Part shown: piece by piece, positions 20,390 through 22,481 of the stretch | Layout: each line of letters begins with the position of its first letter | Position numbering within the stretch: position 1 is the stretch's first letter | NCBI GenBank assembly: GCA_043721915.1 | Contig: JAYSPV010000018.1 | Span: 1-22,481 of the forward strand | DNA: 22,481 nucleotides | DNA from: UBA668 sp043721915 | GTDB lineage: Bacteria; Actinomycetota; Acidimicrobiia; Acidimicrobiales; Ilumatobacteraceae | Reading direction: 5' to 3' | Position numbers and translations under genes: made by a program | The notes under the pieces: model-generated | What the model was told of the DNA's origin: nothing | What the model saw: the letters and a program-made list of their open reading frames with translations, nothing else | The model's database searches: none

Positions 20390-21663
20390 CTCGTCTCGTC
20401 ATCGTCGGCGGCACCCTGCTCGACCAACGCGGCGAACGCGTCGGCGATGTGGCAGTGCAGGACGGCCGCGTCGTCGAAGTGGGCGTCGGCCTGCGGGGCG
20501 ACACCACTCTCGACGCACGAGGGTGCATCGTCTCCCCTGGTTTCGTCGATCTGCACGTGCACCTGCGCGAGCCAGGCAAGGAAGAGGCCGAGACCATCGA
20601 GACCGGCAGCCGGGCGGCAGCTCTCGGCGGCTTCACTGCGGTGGTCGCGATGCCGAACACTGATCCTGCACAGGACAGCGTGGCGGTGGTCGAGTTCGTG
20701 CGCGCCCAAGGTCGCCGAGCCGGGTTGTGCGAAGTGCTGCCTTCGGGTTGCATCACGATCGGACGGGCGGGCGAGCGTCTGGCGCCCTTCGGAGAGCTTT
20801 CGGCCGCCGGTGTGCGGATCTTCACCGACGACGGCAACGGCGTGCAGGATGCGCAGCTGATGCGCAGGGCGCTGGAGTACGCCGGGCCGCTGGGCATCAC
20901 GCTCGCACAACACTGCGAGACCAGCGCGCTCACGAAGGGCGCCGTCATGCACGAGGGCTCCTGCTGCAGTCGGCTCGGGCTGCCCGGGTGGCCGGCTCTC
21001 GCCGAGGAGCTGATGGTCTTTCGCGACATCGAGCTGGTACGCCTGACTGGCGTCCGGATGCACTTCCTACACCTCTCCACAGCGCGCAGCGTGCAGCTCG
21101 TGCGGCAGGCGAAGGCGGAGGGCCTGCCGATCACCGCCGAGGCTGCACCCCACCACTTCACGCTCACCGACGAGGCGCTCGAGGGGTACGACCCGCTGTT
21201 CAAGGTGAATCCACCCTTGCGCACCGCAGCCGACATTGCGGCGATCAAGGCGGGGCTGGTCGACGGCACCATCGATGCGATCGCCACCGACCATGCCCCG
21301 CACGCGCCGCACACCAAGGAGGCCCCCCTCGATCAGGCGCCCCCCGGCATGCTCGGGCTGGAGACCGCACTCGGCCTGTCCATCGCCGAGTTGGACATGC
21401 CCCTCGCCGACATCGTGGCCGCCCTCAGCTGGAAGCCGGCCGCGATCGCGGGCGTGGCCAACCGCCACGGTCGCCCGCTCGCAATCGGCGAACCGGCCAA
21501 CATCACCGTGTTCGACCCCGCCCAGGAGTGGTCGGTGGTGCCCGCCAAACTGGCCAGCAAGAGCCGCAACACCCCCTACGTCGGCCGCCCACTGCGTGGC
21601 AAGGTGCGCCATACCGTGTTCGAGGGCAACGCCGTCGTCGTCGACAGCGTCGCCCAGCGTTGA
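20386..21663 (+). CDS. pyrC: Dihydroorotase
   Basis: Zinc amidohydrolase that cyclises carbamoyl aspartate to dihydroorotate; 425 residues, as expected for the type I enzyme of Gram-positive bacteria. The first metal motif DLHVHLREPG is at 55-64, AMPNTDP follows at 88-94, and the TDDGNGVQD segment near 145-153 carries the Asp that bridges the metals in this class. Later come AQHCE, AAPHHFTLTDEAL and the catalytic TDHAPH (about 303-308). It is the last recognisable pyr gene here; carA, carB, pyrD and pyrF, often next in such operons, do not follow within the window. Confidence 0.97.
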   Translation: MTRLVIVGGTLLDQRGERVGDVAVQDGRVVEVGVGLRGDTTLDARGCIVSPGFVDLHVHLREPGKEEAETIETGSRAAALGGFTAVVAMPNTDPAQDSVAVVEFVRAQGRRAGLCEVLPSGCITIGRAGERLAPFGELSAAGVRIFTDDGNGVQDAQLMRRALEYAGPLGITLAQHCETSALTKGAVMHEGSCCSRLGLPGWPALAEELMVFRDIELVRLTGVRMHFLHLSTARSVQLVRQAKAEGLPITAEAAPHHFTLTDEALEGYDPLFKVNPPLRTAADIAAIKAGLVDGTIDAIATDHAPHAPHTKEAPLDQAPPGMLGLETALGLSIAELDMPLADIVAALSWKPAAIAGVANRHGRPLAIGEPANITVFDPAQEWSVVPAKLASKSRNTPYVGRPLRGKVRHTVFEGNAVVVDSVAQR

Positions 21664-21725
21664 CAGCGCTAGACGCGCAGTGCGGGAAATGCCATGTCCG
21701 TCAACGTTCGACTGGTTGGGGTCGA

Positions 21726-21739
21726 CGCCGAGCACGGCG
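21726..21739 (+). terminator. Small hairpin beyond pyrC, weak terminator candidate
   Basis: CGCCG-AGCA-CGGCG forms a 5-bp stem with a 4-base loop, about 60 bases past the pyrC stop. It is not followed by a T-run. It is the only stem I see in the 97-base gap before the DUF6228-like gene and could end the pyr transcript. Confidence 0.25.
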
Positions 21740-21760
21740 AGGGGTGATGCGCCAGATCGA

Positions 21761-22210
21761 ATGATCTGTGCGGATGAATGCCTTGCATACTGCGCCCAGA
21801 GCGGGCAATCTGCGTGGGTGTCGGAGGCGGAGCTCGATGGCGAAAACGGGCGACGGCTGCGCCTGCATTCGCTTGAGACACGTGGCGATGACCTCAACTA
21901 CGTCGCGACGTTGGAACTCAGTGAGGGACATGGATCGGTCACGGTCTACGAGTTCGGCACCGGGCTCCCAAGGTTCGTTCGATCACTCGCAGATGCGTGG
22001 CAAGGGTTCGACGACGTCAGGGAGTACGCCTCGCTCGAAGGCGACCTGGTGCTGTCTTGCCGACACGACGGTGTCGGCACTGTTCGGTGCACGGTGACGG
22101 TTGGGCGATCGTCACCGCCGGAGTGGTCGATGTCGGCAGTGCTGGATTTCGGTGCCGGCGCGCACCTTGATCGACTTGCCAATGAGGTCGAGTCGTTCTT
22201 CGGCGCATAG
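21761..22210 (+). CDS. DUF6228-like protein of unknown function
   Basis: 149 residues from the ATG at 21761. The C-terminal two-thirds follow the pattern I recall for DUF6228: FVRSLADAWQGFDDVREYAS (72-91), SLEGDLVLSCRHDGVGTVRCTVTV (91-114) and a closing LDFGAGAHLDRLANEVESFF. The expected fold is a small mostly-beta domain with one terminal helix; no signal peptide, membrane segment or catalytic motif is seen. The start is uncertain: an ATG at 21689 would give 173 residues and a GTG at 21818 would give 130, and none has a well-placed Shine-Dalgarno. The DNA is visibly less GC-rich than in the pyr genes. Families like this are common in actinobacteria near polymorphic-toxin or accessory loci, but nothing here proves such a role. 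Confidence 0.68.
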   Translation: MICADECLAYCAQSGQSAWVSEAELDGENGRRLRLHSLETRGDDLNYVATLELSEGHGSVTVYEFGTGLPRFVRSLADAWQGFDDVREYASLEGDLVLSCRHDGVGTVRCTVTVGRSSPPEWSMSAVLDFGAGAHLDRLANEVESFFGA

Positions 22211-22249
22211 CTGCCGATAGGCGCTGACGAGTCGTGGCAGCATGGCGCC

Positions 22250-22420
22250 ATGGATGCACGGCTGTACGTGAGGGGCGAGACGGTGCACCGCTTGGATGGA
22301 CACGATGACATTCACGTCGCGGTGGGCGAGCTGATCGGCGCGCTGCCCGCACACTTGGCCGGCGCTGGGCCCGACGACGAGATCCCTGTCTGTCAGGGTG
22401 AGGTGAGACACCTGGTGTAG
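22250..22420 (+). CDS. Possible small protein, 56 residues, unrecognised
   Basis: An ATG-to-TAG frame that starts 40 bases after the DUF6228-like gene. It begins MDARLYVRGETVHRLDGHDD and continues with a hydrophobic/acidic stretch ending GEVRHLV. The composition is plausible for a small soluble protein, but there is no clear ribosome binding site and I recognise no family. It could be a real short gene, the truncated remnant of a longer one, or chance. An imperfect GCTGCC/GGCAGC inverted repeat (22210-22241) sits between it and the upstream gene. Confidence 0.3.
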   Translation: MDARLYVRGETVHRLDGHDDIHVAVGELIGALPAHLAGAGPDDEIPVCQGEVRHLV

Positions 22421-22481
22421 CGGTTCTTCACTCCTTCCAGGGCAAGAACGGATCATGACCCCGATGACTTTGACTACTGCA

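Noticed and set aside
21689..21760. Earlier ATG start for the DUF6228-like gene
   Set aside because: It adds 24 residues that do not resemble the family and has no properly spaced Shine-Dalgarno; kept only as an alternative.
22112..22456. 114-residue minus-strand frame at the right edge
   Set aside because: It overlaps the DUF6228-like gene in antisense and shows no recognisable features.
22455..22481. Possible start of another plus-strand gene (ATG ACC CCG ATG...)
   Set aside because: Only nine codons remain in the window and there is no clear ribosome binding site, so it cannot be supported.

Overview
The window looks like a chromosomal housekeeping region from a high-GC actinobacterium. 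The GC-rich codon usage, the cluster order (ribosomal proteins/rpoA, truA, rplM-rpsI, glmM, then glmS-acpS-nnr-alr-tsaE-tsaB-rimI-tsaD) and a PyrR-type pyrimidine operon all fit. An Acidimicrobiia-like (Ilumatobacter-type) lineage is my guess from gene order and protein flavour, and no search was possible. I saw no tRNA, rRNA, CRISPR array, insertion sequence or prophage gene.

Minus strand, read from right to left. A promoter near 18740-18766 drives infA-rpmJ-rpsM-rpsK-rpsD-rpoA-rplQ, which ends at a strong hairpin (15397-15428). A penicillin-binding-type D,D-carboxypeptidase (dacB) and truA follow, then rplM-rpsI with its own promoter and a second large hairpin (11945-11989). After that come glmM, an exceptionally long glmS, acpS, nnr, alr, tsaE, tsaB, rimI, tsaD and an RNA methyltransferase. 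Most junctions from nnr to the methyltransferase are 4-base ATGA overlaps, so this part is very probably one translationally coupled operon. It joins UDP-GlcNAc/D-Ala precursor supply, cofactor repair and ACP activation with the tRNA t6A modification genes.

Plus strand, right side. pyrR-pyrB-pyrC are joined by ATGA overlaps. The short leader before pyrR carries a sequence matching the PyrR RNA-binding hairpin directly upstream of the ribosome binding site, which suggests PyrR-controlled translation. Beyond pyrC the base composition becomes less GC-rich. That end holds a DUF6228-like gene and one possible small ORF.

Points most worth a second look: infA appears to start at CTG behind a perfect Shine-Dalgarno; GlmS is 1130 residues, with its normally C-terminal active-site lysine motif internal and a further ~195-residue domain after it; the PyrR hairpin; and a 26-bp near-identical direct repeat at the left edge.
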